Shown here in pieces: positions 21,999 through 36,900 of a DNA stretch of 64,000 bases. The DNA is taken from positions 11,153,001-11,217,000 of the forward strand of contig NC_062983.1 in NCBI RefSeq assembly GCF_023078275.1. Direction: 5' to 3'. A model generated the notes under the pieces. The model was not told the origin of the DNA and did not search any database. It worked only from the letters and a program-made list of their open reading frames with translations. Position 1 is the stretch's first letter, and each line of letters begins with the position of its first letter. The position numbers and the translations under genes were made by a program. Origin of the DNA: Leguminivora glycinivorella. Lineage: Eukaryota > Arthropoda > Insecta > Lepidoptera > Tortricidae.

Positions 21999-24900
21999 GT
22001 GTGTGTGTTTGTCTGTGATATCGTAGCTCTCGAACGGATGAACCGATTTAGATTTAGTTTTTTTCGTCTGAAAGCTGATTTATTACAGTAAGCAAGCATG
22101 CAATGTTTGAAATAAGAAGTCTAAGCTCTCCGAAAGTTACAGTTTTATACAAGTTCTTCTCTACAGGTTACAACTATTTACTCTCAATAGATTTCTGTTT
22201 AAAAAGTTTGTGTTATCGAGGTTTTGAAATCCTTCAAAGTGCGAAAATTGCCCTAAAGGACTTAAGCGACAATAGCGCGTTTGGCGCTTAAGTTCATCGT
22301 GACTTGACTGTGATGATGAATTCGGGAATATGTATTTTTGCGTTTTCTAAACCTATCGTGAAGTTCTAGGTACAGTCAGCCAAGAAAGTGGTTTACCACT
22401 TTTCGACCCTATTTCAAACACGGTCGAAAAGTGGTAAACCACTTTTTTGGCTGACTGTACAGCTCACAGAGCTACCAGTTTAAATATTGTATTATTTACA
22501 TAAATATAATTCAGGGTCACTAACACATTAACAAACAAAACAATAAATTTACGGAATGCGCTAAAAACAACTGAGTAAACATAATATTTACGTTCATAAT
22601 TATTATCTTTTCCCCTCACTAGCTCGGAAACACTTGTTTTGTCCTTTAATACCAGCGGGTATAAACGCATTTTATCCACTAGTGGGTAATGTAATTTGAC
22701 CTTGAATAAAGTCAAATTAACTGCTTTAAAATTGATAAAAGTAGGTGAATCTAGTAATAAAGATGATTTACCACCTGTGGGAACTACTGGAAGCAGTGAT
22801 AAACGCATTTTTTGCATTGTAGTTTCCTCGCAATAGTGAGGGGAAAAGTTTTGTGTTACACTCGGGTGCAAATGTATTTTACTTCTCGTTTGTTAAAAAA
22901 CTCGCAAGTTCAGGATTCTATTCTCGAATCCTTTCACTTGCTCGTTTTTCAATTCCACACTCGGCGTTAAAATACAACTTTGCCCCTTATAACATTTCCC
23001 ATATAACAAATAACTATTTTCAGTATATGGGATTATGGCACGAAATCGAATCTTATCCGTCAGCGTTCCAAACCGGCACTTGCAATAATGCGAGGTATAC
23101 ACTAGACGCGGCGCTTGGCGTCGTCGATGTATTCAACACCCAAGTTATTGACCAATCGCTGGACACCATTCGTGGAAACGCCACTATAGCAGAAGACGCA
23201 GATGGCACTGGAAAGTTAGTTGTTACCTTCCCAATCGCAGGAACACCGTGTAAGTACTAAACAAGTTTTTCAATGGAAAAAATGCGAAATACTAATTTTC
23301 TATGGTGTGATAAACACACGCTTACATTTTTTGAATGTGCCTCTTTTTTCTAGTGATTGAAATGACCTGACAGACTTCATTATACGTCTAGTGGCCTGTG
23401 AATTAGGCCGCGTACAAAATTACCGGCAAACGAAATGGCATGAAAGTGTATTGTGCCTGACTGGCATGCCAGTTGTGCTAGATACAGGCATGTGTATCGC
23501 AGGCCTTAACGCTTGGCACGACACGAACAGACAACCAATTGGGACCCTAGGCCACTGAAGAACAATGTCATAGTGACGTTATGAATCAGATTGAAAAAAA
23601 ATCTCTTACTGCTTGTCATTTTGACATAGTTGTAGAGTGGCCTAGAGTTCCATTGGTTGACTGTGCCTAACTTAAGTTTTGATATCGATGGCAGGATCTT
23701 ATCTGGTCCAGCGAATATCTTAAGCCATTCAGCATGGCAACTCAAATTGTATATTTGTTCATAGTCTACATATTGAAAGATAAACGGGGCTCATTTGCTA
23801 AGTTACTTATAATTTGTACTGATGATATGCGTAAGAGCGTTTCCACATTATCCCATCGAATGTTGAAAGGATTTATGACAGGCAGATGCCAAAGATGGCG
23901 TCCATATAATGGATAATGAGAAAATGCTTTATGGAGCTTTTTTTTAAGGAAAGGCACATTATTGTTTAATTTCCCCTCCTTAACACTTCCCTTGTGTACT
24001 TAACACAGCAAAAAGGAGTGTACACGTTTCTAATGGGTTAGCAACGCGCATGTGCCACTCCTTGAGTTGCAGGCGTCCATAGCTTACGGTGACCGCTTTT
24101 CATCAGGCGGACCGTATGCTTGTTCGTCACCGACGTAGTATAAAAAAAAATCGTAAGTATGGTCACTACCGGCTAGACTAGAAGACTTTCAAAACATATA
24201 TTTATCCTTGAAAATACCGTTTATCGAATCGGCCTCTAAAAAGTGTCTTGGTCTAATTCACAAATGATTATCAGCTAGATATGAACGCGGAATATAGATA
24301 CTAATATGTTATCTATATCAATACTAGTAAAACGAATAGCATCTTAAGATGTTATGTAGTATACAAGGTACATTGTAATAAGATGGTACAAGTACTTAAG
24401 GTTATAATTGTAATTGAATTTATTAATAAAATCAATGACTCATATTTTATAACATGAAATATTTGTATTATAAGTACTACATGTGCAATACCGCAACAGT
24501 ACTTTACGATTCAAGTGCGAAGGGTATAATATTCACTACGAGTGGCTATATATTAAAACATACACCGATAGAAGTATTATTATATTGAGTTGCGAATTAC
24601 CTATTATGCTATTTACAATACATTTAATCCTATCCTATTTGATTTTAAACATATGCACGTTAAAAATTCATTGCCGCACTAGTACGGTAAAGTAGCGCCA
24701 TCATATGCAATGAAAAAAAAACATAAACTTTACTGGTGTAACAACAATGATCTCATTTCACAGAATTTACCAAACTTTTATAACATAAGGTATCTGTACA
24801 CTATTACGGGATAGTAAAATGTGGTACATTATTCCGGGACACTTTGGTTTTTGTCGTAAAATAAGGAAACTATCAGTAAAATCTTAAGTTAATGCAGTAT

Positions 24901-27900
24901 TTAATTAACTATAGATCAAACAGAACCTAAAAAGTCGATTTTCGGATATTTATCTTATCTTTTGAAGCCATGAGGTACCTCCAAACGCGTCAGTCGCAAC
25001 CACGCAGTGGTTTCTATGGGCGTGTTTGACGGTGAGCTTAACGCGGCAGCGGAACTTCGTAAGGGTTTGCTGTGATGATGGTAAGTTTATTGATATTAAA
25101 TTTGTATCATAATTGTCTTATAGTTATTAAAAGACATTTATATCATCTTTTCAAGTTAATTTAAAACATAATTTTATTAAAATACCCGCTCCCGGAATAA
25201 TGTACACCATTTTGACGAGGTGTACATAATTGCGGGAGTATCACGGAATAACGGAAACACAGTCCGTAATGTTTTTGTGTCCTATTACTATTTGCGGTTA
25301 AGTATATTTATATATTTGATGTAAATACATTAAGTAAAGATTGCAGATTATAGTGACATAATTACGGTACATATATTTTTTAGATTTTAATCTCATAATT
25401 GAATACGAAATGTATACTCATTGAGTAATACGTGCGAAATATTGGACTGTGGCATCAACATTAAATTTGTTTTATTTCATAAAATTAAAGCACAAAGTTT
25501 ATTTATTTCAATGTTTTGAGTATAATTGTTATATAATCTTCCAATATACTAAGAAAAAAATCTTGTTTATCTTTTAATATAGCCTTTTTTAACTGCCGTA
25601 ATTAAGTACACGACTTTATATGAGTGTATCTTATTCCGGTATACTTATATAAAGTATATTAAAATATATAAACTCATAAAATAAGGTACATAGACCCGGA
25701 TATTATGTTTTTAAACTTCCTTAGTTAGCTAAAAATCTTTATACCGCATATTGGTTTGTCCGTCAGTCAGTCTGTCCGTCTACGATTTAGCTCAATTATC
25801 ATTAGTACTAGAAAGCTAAAATTTACATGAGGACAATACATAATAGGATAGACATATATAAATATAAAATAGTACCTATTTAAACCGATTTCATCAAACA
25901 TGGCTAAGAAGAACACTCTCGATTAATTTAGATCTTTCAAATGAAAAAAAGCTAATCAAAATCGGTTCATCCATTCGAAAGCGATGCCTTAGACAGACAG
26001 ACAGATAGTGAAACTTATAACACCCTGTCGTTATATCATATAATCGTTATACCGTAAAATATCATATTTCCCTTCCCATTCCAGCCCACCAAAATATTGC
26101 CAATTATAAAAAATACACTCTGTATAAGCATTTATCAAAACGATATGTGCATTATATATTTATGTAAACGATATTTTTAATTCGTTTCTTTACATTATGC
26201 TTCAACAAAGTGGACTTTAAAGATATCCCGTAATAATGTACAACGACTCCCGGAATTAAAGCCATACCAAAATTGTATCCCGGAATAATGGGCAAACTAA
26301 GGGTTTAGTAAAACAACGGTAATTTCTATAAATTAGAAGTTACGATGCAAAATAGTATCTTAAATCGATCGTAGAAGACTTATCCTCAAAATAAAATAGT
26401 TAACACGACTAGAAACTTCGCATTTTTGTTTCAATCCTCACTTAAAGTAGGAAACGTCTTAAGTTCCCGTAATATGGTACAGTTACCTTAACATCAAAAA
26501 TCAAGGAGGTAGGAATCCGCAATAACCTTTTGTCCGATGTATTAACAAAAAGCTGAAATCATACTGGTTACTTACAGTGACGACTTCAACCGACTACTGG
26601 GTGTTGGACACCGACTACGAAAACTACGCTTTAGTTTACACCTGCTACAATATTGACCCCGACACCAGAGGAGGTAAAGTTGCTTTAATACACATTTCTA
26701 CAAGCTACGGCAATCCAAATATTATTAGAGGGGCCTAAACTGTAGTTTAACCTTGATGCACATGAGATACCTATAGTGTTGTGTTATGGTCGTATCATAA
26801 CAATATTGAAACTAATATCAAACTGGCGAATTAGAATAGGCCTCAGTGTCAAAAGTAAATGCTGCTCACAATTGAGAGATACTGGTATAAATCTTCTTGA
26901 GCAAAGTAGACCATATATCACCAAGAATGAACAGGCACCTTGTTAGCACCCTCCATCAGGCCATGTATTCGTCTCGGTTAATACACACGGTTCTATCTAT
27001 AGATACGTATGTACGCAGCTGCAGAGCTAAGTGACCCCATTTGCACTTGAAATTAGTTCACAAGGGGTCACTACTCTACATCTTACTGTAGCTACATCAA
27101 TATGGATGTATGTAGTGTTCTTATTTACAAAATCGTGACTTTTCTGATCATTTCCAGTTTGGAGTTGGAAGCTCAGCAGGACTAAAGAGCTATCAGCCGA
27201 GGCCAACGCCACAATCAATGCTGTCATTGCATCGATACCTGTTTTGGACGACCGTTATTATCAAATAAGAGACCAGAGTCCTGATGGATGCTTCTACTAT
27301 CCCGTACCTGAATCGGGAGTACCCGTGATCTTTCCGGGACAATGCGACGAGGGGATCGCTGCTGTGCCTAACTTTAGTTTGGAACAGGTATGTACTTATC
27401 TAGTGAGGATAAGATGTATACGATATCAGAAAATTCTGAAATTGAACCTCGTTATCTTCTACAACAAAAACTTTGACTGTCTCAGCATTCGATTGAATAC
27501 CAGTGTGCGTAGCCGATGCACAAACACTCACGAAACGCTCGCGATATTTTTTTCGTAGCTATCTTTCTCTATCGCTCTTGCGTATTGGCGCGACAGAGCC
27601 TGACTATATTTGTGCGGCGTTTCGGTGGCGTTTAGCGTCGCAGAAATGCCACTCGGCTACGGGGCCAGGGCTCAATGACGGACCACGGTCTACCGCCGAC
27701 CTATCCAATGCGGACCGCGTGTTGTTCCACTATCGCCCGGAATGGACCGCTATGGTTATCTTTTATTTAGAATTTAGATCCTTGAAGACACTTGTTGTTG
27801 ACCCCTATTGTATTTGTATTTCATTAACGTTATCCTTTCAGTTTCAAGGAGTGTGGCATGAAGTGGAAAGTTATCCAAAGACCGAACAAACAGGAGAGTG

Positions 27901-30900
27901 CATCAACCATGAATTCACACAAACCGCGGGCAACACGTTGAATCTTCTGTCTTCACAAGTTGTTGACCAGTTCCTGACTGTTTCTTCTGGAAATGTATCT
28001 TTCACTTCTACTGATGGAAGTGCAAGATTATTAATAACTTTAGTCTCAGGTGGTCAAGGTATATTTATAATAGTTTCTGGAATATCTTTTTTAATGGCCC
28101 GTTCATGTGTCCCACTGCTGGGCAAAGGTCTCTTCCCGTGATTTCCACAGCTCCCGTTGGTGTGCTATTTCTGACCAATTAATCATGAAAATGTCAAGGT
28201 CGTCCCGCCATCTCCGTCTAACACTAATAGCTGATGTGGGAGAGAAGACCGCCAGACTAAAGTGGGACTGGGCAGGCCACGTTTTCCGCTTGCACCCGGA
28301 TAGGTGGGCCAGCATAGACACCAAGTGGATGCCTCGAATTAAGCGCGGACATGGCAGGCCCAGGCGGAAATAGCGGGAATGCTGTTATTTTACTAAAACG
28401 GAAAACTTGTGCCTTCGACTTTGTTTGCATGGAATGAGTAAATTGGGTAGCACCTGATAAAAATTACATTGTTTCAATTTTATCTTTTCAGTGATCGAGA
28501 TTCCTTTTTGGATCCTGAACACTGACTACAGTGGCCATGCATTGGCTTACAGCTGTGAAAACATCGATAGCGATTATCGAATGAGTAAGTGTTAGTTGAT
28601 CACCATTTTCTTTTGTTCAAGGACGTTTAACTTTCGGTTATTTATTGCAATTATTTATAAAACAATAAACATAGAAGTCGTAGAATTGAATATGATTTTA
28701 TTTGGAGTCGTGGACGTTGGAAACGTACGAGTAAGATTCGGTGATCCCTTATAAACAACTGGGGCGTATGCTTCTTTTGAAATAGTTGTCCTTAAAGTCA
28801 AGGAATTTATTTGTGAGACTGGCCTAGTAAAGTGTCAAAGTCACCATTGTTTCTAAACAAAAAAAAACAAAGATCAGTCTCTTCATGATACTTGGTTTTC
28901 AGAGCGAGGAAACATACTAATTTACTAAATCTCACTCTGAAACGTAAAATTTATAAAAAAAAAAAAAAACGTTGTACCTATCTTTCTATCTCTAACAAAA
29001 AAACACATTTCAGTATGGAGCTGGAAGCTCAGCAAAACAAAGCAGCTCTCAGAAGAAGCTAGCGCAATCATCGATGAAGCTATTTCAAACATTGATGTGC
29101 TTAGCAATGAATACTATGAGCGCGTGGACCAAACCGACTCAGCCTGCTTCTACCTACCTGATTTGGCGCCTGGGGAGCCCGTTTTGATCGTTGGACAATG
29201 TCAAACTGATATTCCTGTTGTACAGAACTTTAACGCTACTTTGGTAATATTCTAGAATTTAATATTGCATATTTGAAGTTCACGTGAAGCGCCTTTAAAG
29301 ACCGAAAAATTCTTAGACAAAACTACAGTCAAAATTTTAGTTTGTGTAAGAATTAAGAAGAGTAAATTAGTTTGTAATGATGTATTGACTGAATAAATGA
29401 ATTATATTTCTATTAAATCAGTTTAATTTTTGCGATCTTCTTCATAAGTTTGGTTTATACCTAGTATTGATAACGTGATCTGGAAAATATTTACCTACAA
29501 ATGACCATTATTTTCCAGTTTTCTGATCGCTGGCGTGTAATAGAAAGCTACCCGGTAGACTCCTCGATAGGAACATGTGACGATACAACATACACAATTG
29601 ATGGGGAATATCTGCGAGTAGTCCACACTCAGGTTATCAACGAACGACTGAACACCAGCCAGGGGTCTGCGAATCTAGTGGCAGTTGGGAATGAGGGAAA
29701 AATTCTGGTTACTTATCCTAATGGTGAGTAATAATTAAAAAAAAATTGTTTTCGCAATTTGAAAATCAAATATCAAATATGTCATGAATATCTATAATGA
29801 TTATTATGAAATTCCTAGAAGTGTTTCTTCCAAAGGAACGCTTTTCTCTTTTCTAACACATATATCCTGATTTTTCTGATGTTAAAGCGTGTTTTTTTTT
29901 TCAGTTTTAGGTTCCGTAGTCAACTAGGAACCCTTATAGTTTCACCATGTCTGTCTGTCCGTCCGTCCGTCCGTCCGCGGATAATCTCAGTGACCGTTAT
30001 TAGCACTAGCAAGCTGAAATTTGGTACCAATATGTATATCAACCATGCCGACAAAGTGATAAATAAAAAGTGGAAAAAAAATGTTTTGTTAGGGTATTAT
30101 AATATTACGTCATGTTTTAGGTAAGTATATAATTAAACTAATAAAATTATTTTTGTTTCTAGCTGACCCGGTTGAATATTGGGTACTTGATACGGACTAC
30201 ATCTCATACGCTATTTTATACGCCTGTGAAAATGTAGACACCGAATGGAGACGAGGTAAGAACATATTCATTACTTTTTACGAGAACCACCATTTATAGT
30301 AACTATAGGTACAAGACTACAAAATTTACTCTGTCCGAAAAAATAGATAAATTTTTATACTAGTAAGACTGAGGTTTCCCATGGATTTAGGGACCCATCA
30401 ACACAACATATTACGTAAAAAAGTTTGTAAATTTGGATCATGTCTTCGATATTGATAAAAATTGGCAGGCTGATCATGAACAGCAAAATTCACCAAAAAG
30501 GAAGTTTCATACAGACTACCTGGTACATTATAGAACTGATCTCAGGGAATTGCTGATTTAACATATTCATCAATTGAAATTCCAGTATGGAGTTGGAAGC
30601 TGAGTCGCACCACGGAACTGACGGAGGCAGCTGTGGCTAGCATCAACCGGATAATCGACAGCGTCGACGTCCTAAACAACCGCTACTTCCAAGCGATCGA
30701 CAATTCTGACGCCGGCTGCTTCTACTACCCTTATGCTGATGGCAACCCCGTCGTGTTCAGAGGCCAGTGCAATGAAAGCATCCCTGTAGTGACTGATTTC
30801 AATGTTACTAGGGTAAGTTGTACAGCATATTGCATGATTAGACACGCTGCACGCTCACAATTCATAATGCAGGCGTCAAAACTAAATGGAATTTTTAATG

Positions 30901-33900
30901 GTGATTTGTTTCGTCTCAATATGAAAAGTTTAAGAAAAAATAGGTATTTCAATCTGAGAGATACATTTTACCAACAAAAATTATATTTTACATACACAAT
31001 TCTATTCTAGCTAAGTAGGTACGTAGAAAACATCAAATCTACTTTTGATGATTTCTCAATACCGATTATTGAAGATTGTGATTTCTTGTCATAGCTCAAG
31101 TCATTTATATCTATCTTAACTGTTAATAACCTTTTCCCCATTTAAATTTTATAATATTTACACTTTAAAAATCGACTGCACCTTTTGGAACAACTGTTGC
31201 TCTAAATACGTTTTTCAACATTTATCATTTCTTAAACATTACTAAATTTTATTCTTCACAACTTTTAGTACATGGGTCTGTGGTACGATATCGAGAGCTA
31301 CCCCCAAGCATTCCAAGATGGAACCTGCGCGACTGCGACCTACACACTATACGACGTGGTTGAAGTATACAACACTCAAGTCATCAACGAAACCTTGGAC
31401 TTCATTTATGGAAGCGCTGTCCCTGAAAATGACGACGGATTAGCGAAGTTACTTGTGACTTTCCCTATAGCTGGAACTGACTGTAAGTCAGGCCTGGGGT
31501 TCGCTTTGATAACTAATGCTAAGATTTGGTGTAGGCACTAGTTTTACAAAAGCGACCGCTATCCTGACCTTCTAACCCGAAGGGTAACTAGGACTTAATG
31601 GGTAGGAGTCCGGTTTCCTCACGATGTTTTCCTTCACCGAAAAGCTACATACTAATTTTATAAATGGGAAAGTGTGTGTTGACAAATTGTCGTGATTTTT
31701 TAAGTGGAGATAGTTGAAGGGATGGAGAGTGGCATAGGCTACTTTTTCTCTTTCTAACGCGAGCGCAGCCGCGGGAGAAAGCTGGTTTCGCATATAAGTT
31801 CCGAAGAACTCATTGGTACGACCCGGGGTTCGAACTCCGAATTTGCAAAGTCGCACGCTCTTACTAACTGACTGTATTTTTATGTGTTGTAGATGTTTCT
31901 TTACAATTAATATTCGTGTCCCTTTGTAATTTATGTTTTTATGTTTTGCAGTTACCGTCACCACTCAATACTGGGTGTTGGACACGGATTATGAAAACTA
32001 CGCAGTCGTCTACTCATGTGCTAACCTCAATGACGAATCGCGCAGAGGTAAACTAATATAAGTATTGCAAGCAAGTACATTCATCTACCAATTAGTTAAA
32101 ACGACTATGTTCCCATGAAATTCTATAAGCCATTATAAGAGTACTCTGAATAGCCAGAAGTATTTTCAATATACATAGTAATAATTATTTTTTGTCATTA
32201 TTCGCAATTGTTTTTCTCAGTAACAAGCTGGAAGCTTAGCAGACAGAAAACTTTAACTCAAGAGTCAGAAACAGCTATAGACGCAGTATTAGACAGCGTC
32301 CAAGTTCTCAGCCAGGAGTACTTCGTGAACAGAGACCACACTGACAGTGGGTGCTTCTACTTCCCTGAAGCGGAGGCTGGCAAGCCTGTGGTCTTCCCGG
32401 GACAGTGCGATGAGAGTATCCAAGCGGAACCGGATTTTAATTTTGATCGAGTAAGTACGAGTATTAGGCGGTATCAGCTTCAACACTTGGCAAACTTGAG
32501 TTTATTACCCAAGGAAGTAAGGCAATGGCACGTACTGTCACGGACTAATTGTTATCCACTTCTAGCTAATTTTATACTGGACACGTCATAGCTTAACCAC
32601 AGTATAATCAGGTAAATCAGGGGCGGCTCACTTCGCGATCCTTTCGCCGCGCTAGTACTAATTCGCGGCCCATTCATGGCGACTTCGCGCGGCGCAATAG
32701 AATTCAATGTCGTCTGCACGCGTGCGGTCCGTTTGTTAATGTAGGTAAGAATTTAGAATGGCGGCGTTTTGTGAACATCAAAGGAGTGAGCGTTCTGTAC
32801 TTGTACTATTATATATTCTGTGGTATAATAAAGAGTACTATCGTACAGTATGGCCACTCCCACTCCCCGCTGAAAGCCCACCCTCTCTTGGTTACCTCAG
32901 CTACCGCCTGCATGTGAAAAACGCGAACAGTCGACCTGTCATATTTCACTCATTCATAGTGCGCGTTCACCTACACGAGGTTAGACTGTGTGCTAGGAAC
33001 ACGCCTCTTTCATATATTTCATCGCCAGTGTCTGAGGTGTGACTTAACTATGAGATGTCCAGCATAAAATGAGCTAGAAGTCCGTGACCGTACCTAACAT
33101 TATCAGTGATTAGAAAATATTAGGTAAGCTATAGAGCTTTGTTTATAGTTATTAAATAGGAACCATTAAATAACCCTGTGAGTATCGGGTTGATAATAAA
33201 ATAGGATTGTTAGATAATCTATAAACGCCATCAAAAACGCACTTCTTCTTCACGACACCTATCCACCAACTCTTTACAGCAACCGCTTCTATATTAAAGT
33301 TTAAACATTGTTATGTTGTTCTTACATGTGAAATATGGTTAGAAATGTTTTAATGAACTCGAACGGATAAAACCTGGAAGCACACTAGTTTAAAATATGC
33401 TTTTTCTACTTTTAAACAGTTCTCAGGATTATGGCACGAAACAGCCGCCTACCCCAAAGTAGAGGTGGAGGGACAATGCATTAACTACGACTTCAGAACT
33501 GCAACTGCTGACTCCTTCAGTCTGTACACGGCTCAAGTCATTGGCCTAGACCTAGACGAGAATAACGCAACTGTAGTTCGCACTTCGACTGACAACAGCG
33601 CTAAGTTCACTATTACCATTACCTCTGGTGGAAACAGTAAGCGACTACTTTACCATTTTGTTATGTCTGAACGTGTCCCCAAAAACTGTAATTGGTATCT
33701 TTGTTTGAGTTTAATTTACTAAAGAAAAAATTTGCGCCTCTTCTAGATTTACTTAAGTAAATCAGTATTGATACTTTTGATAATTCATTCATTTGATAAT
33801 ATGAGTTACAGGATAGCAGCAACTTTATAATTAATATCTATATTTAATTTTTGTTTTCAGCAATCCAGATACCTTATTGGATTTTGTCAACCGATTACGA

Positions 33901-36900
33901 GAACTATACTTTAGCATACAGTTGCAGGAACATCGACGCTAACTATAGAGAAGGTATAACCACCATCTTTATCTTGAAAGTCCCGTGTTCTGAAATCATT
34001 ATGCCCAAGTATAAATAAATATTTGGCAAGTTATAAGTCACAAACCTGCTGTCCCATTACATAGGTCATATAGTGGTATCACTTGTTTTGAAAATGTATT
34101 ATCTTTGCAGTGCATAGTTGGAAATTAAGTCGCACTAAGGAAATGACACCAGTATCAGAAGAAGCCATCAGAAACGCTATGTCAGACATCCAAGTCTTAG
34201 ACGACCGCTACTTCGAATCGACCAGCCAAAGCGATGAGTCTTGCTTCTACCTTCCCGTGCTGGGTCCAGAAGACCCCGTTGTATTCGTTGGACAATGTGA
34301 CCCTAATATTCAAGTCATTCGGGATTTCGAACCGACTAGAGTAAGTCGATTGTTTTTAAAAGCTGATAAATAAATTTTGGTCAGTTTCTCAAATACTGCA
34401 AAAGTTATTTTAAATCACTTATTTGATTAATAATGCCATGGATGATATCCATCCTTCTTCAACAGACTACCTTGAAATCCAGTACACCACATTCCAAAGG
34501 CATTATTTGATGTTGAATTAAAGATACTGAAGATATGACATTAATCAAAATTCGTGTTCGAACTCAATAAATCGACATTTACTGCTTCATGAGATCAATA
34601 CAATACAATACTCTTTATTGCACACCTTGATAAAAAACAACAATACAAAACAAGGAAGCAACACGAACAAAGGTAAACAACAGGCGGTCTTATCGCTAAA
34701 GAGCGATTTCTTCCAGACAACCTTAAGGTAGCAGCAAATTCGAAGAAATAAACTTATCGCACAATATAGGCAAAAAAATTAACATACATAAACATACATA
34801 TATAAAGATAAATAACTAAATGCATAAATATATAAATAAAATATATATAAATAAATTCACATATAACAGTACCAGGTTATTTAGAAGGAGTAATCAGACA
34901 AAAATGAATGAATGAATGAATGAATGAATGAATGAATGAAATATTTATTTGTATCAAACAAGCGTATATACAGGTCTTACATAATAATGGTTTTTCATGG
35001 ACGATTCTTGTTTTGCCACGACGGGCGTACAAATATTGTTCTTATAACTAACTTATTTAGGTACTATGTATAAGATACAAACTAAATTCATGCATTACAT
35101 GCAATTATATATATACAAATTTATTTTTAAATTACATTTTATTAAATATCATTATTATTTTAAAAATTTACTAGTAGTAATATTAATTATTTCAATGATC
35201 ATAAATTACATTTGTTGATGAATTCATTAACGGAATAATAACATTGTTTTATTAAATAATCAAATAATTTCTTTTTAAACATATTTATAGGCATTTCTTT
35301 AAATGTATCAGACAGAGTATTATAAATCTTAATAGCCATACAGTATGAATTTTTCCGTGATAGCGCTAGATTGGTTTTCGGTAAGTTTAACTTATATCTA
35401 TGTGTTCCTCTTTTAGAATTTGTGACTCTTACATCAAATAATTCTATATTTTTATTTACAAACATACACATCTCAAACACATACAGACATGGAAGTGGCA
35501 GTATACGCTTGGATTGGTAAAGTGGTGTACAAGGGTCAAGGAAGTCGGCTCCACATAAAGTGCGAATGCATTTTTTTTGCAGTTTAAAAATAATATCAGC
35601 ATCCGTCGAGTTTCCCCATAGTATGAGACCGTATCTTAGTATTGACGACACATAACCGTGATATGCAGAAAGGGCTGCTTCTTCTGAAACTACATTTCTT
35701 AACCTATATAACACATAGACAAATCGATCAAGTCGTATTCGTAAATTATCAATATGACTCTTCCAGTCACAGAAAGAGTCTAGTGTTATTCCTAAAAATG
35801 TCGCAGATTTAACTTCTTCAATTGGTTGATTATTGTATGATACATTTAGATTACAAATTTTACTTCTACATGTCAAAAATTGCATAAATTTAGTTTTTAC
35901 CAAGTTAATACTCAAATTATTATTATCCATCCAATTTATTATGTCATTTAGAGCTTGATTTATTTCATATTCAAATGTTAAACGATTATTACACTTTATA
36001 AGTAAGGTTGTATCATCTGCGAACAAAATACATTTGTGATTCGTTGCATCTGGTAGGTCATTTATATAAAGAAGGAATAGCAATGGACCTAATATACTTC
36101 CTTGAGGTACACCGGTAGCATTGATTTTATAATTAGATCTATATGCAATTCGATCACGACCAGTCATTCTCATGACTTCCACACACTGATGTCTGTCAGT
36201 TAGATAACTACTTAACCAATCGTACGGAAGACCCCTTATTCCATATCTAAACAGTTTACTCATTAATATGTTATGGTTTACAAAATCAAAAGCTTTAGTC
36301 ATATCTAATAAAACTGCTACTACGGGTATCCTATTGTCAAGGTTTTCAGTTACATATTTTACCAGATTGAAGCATGCTTTAGAAGTAAATATTAAGGAAG
36401 AGATAAAAAATGGAGTTTAAGTAGTCTCTTGAAAGAGTTAGGAGACTGAGCACGTCTTATGTCATGAGGTAGGGAATTCCAAAGTCGCACAGCTTGAAAA
36501 GTAAAAGAATGATTATAGAATTTTGAAGTAGAGGAGGGGACAGAAAGAATTAAATTCTGGGCGCACCTAGTAGAACAGAGATAACTAAAGCGATTTTTAA
36601 GATAGCGGGGAGTAGCAGGGTTAAATAGGATAGAATAAAGAAGAGACAAAATGTGAAAGTTACGACGAAGACGTATAGGGAGCCACTTGAGATCATGGAC
36701 ATAATAATTTAATAATTTACTTTTACAGTACGAAGGTCGCTGGCGCCTCATCGAAAGCTACGCTTCAGAGTTCCAAACTGGCACCTGTAGCGATGCCACT
36801 TACACCATTCAGAACGATGGCTCCGTCTTAGTTTACAACACGCAAGTCGTCGACGAGACTCTGGACACTATCACCGGATCAGCTGTTCTTGCCACTGCCG

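Noticed and set aside
22464..22871. 135-residue minus-strand frame in the intron before domain 3
   Set aside because: No recognisable motif, AT-rich composition, next to a foldback element.
27503..28141. 212-residue plus-strand frame
   Set aside because: Only the part 27842-28058 is coding; the rest is intron read through in frame.
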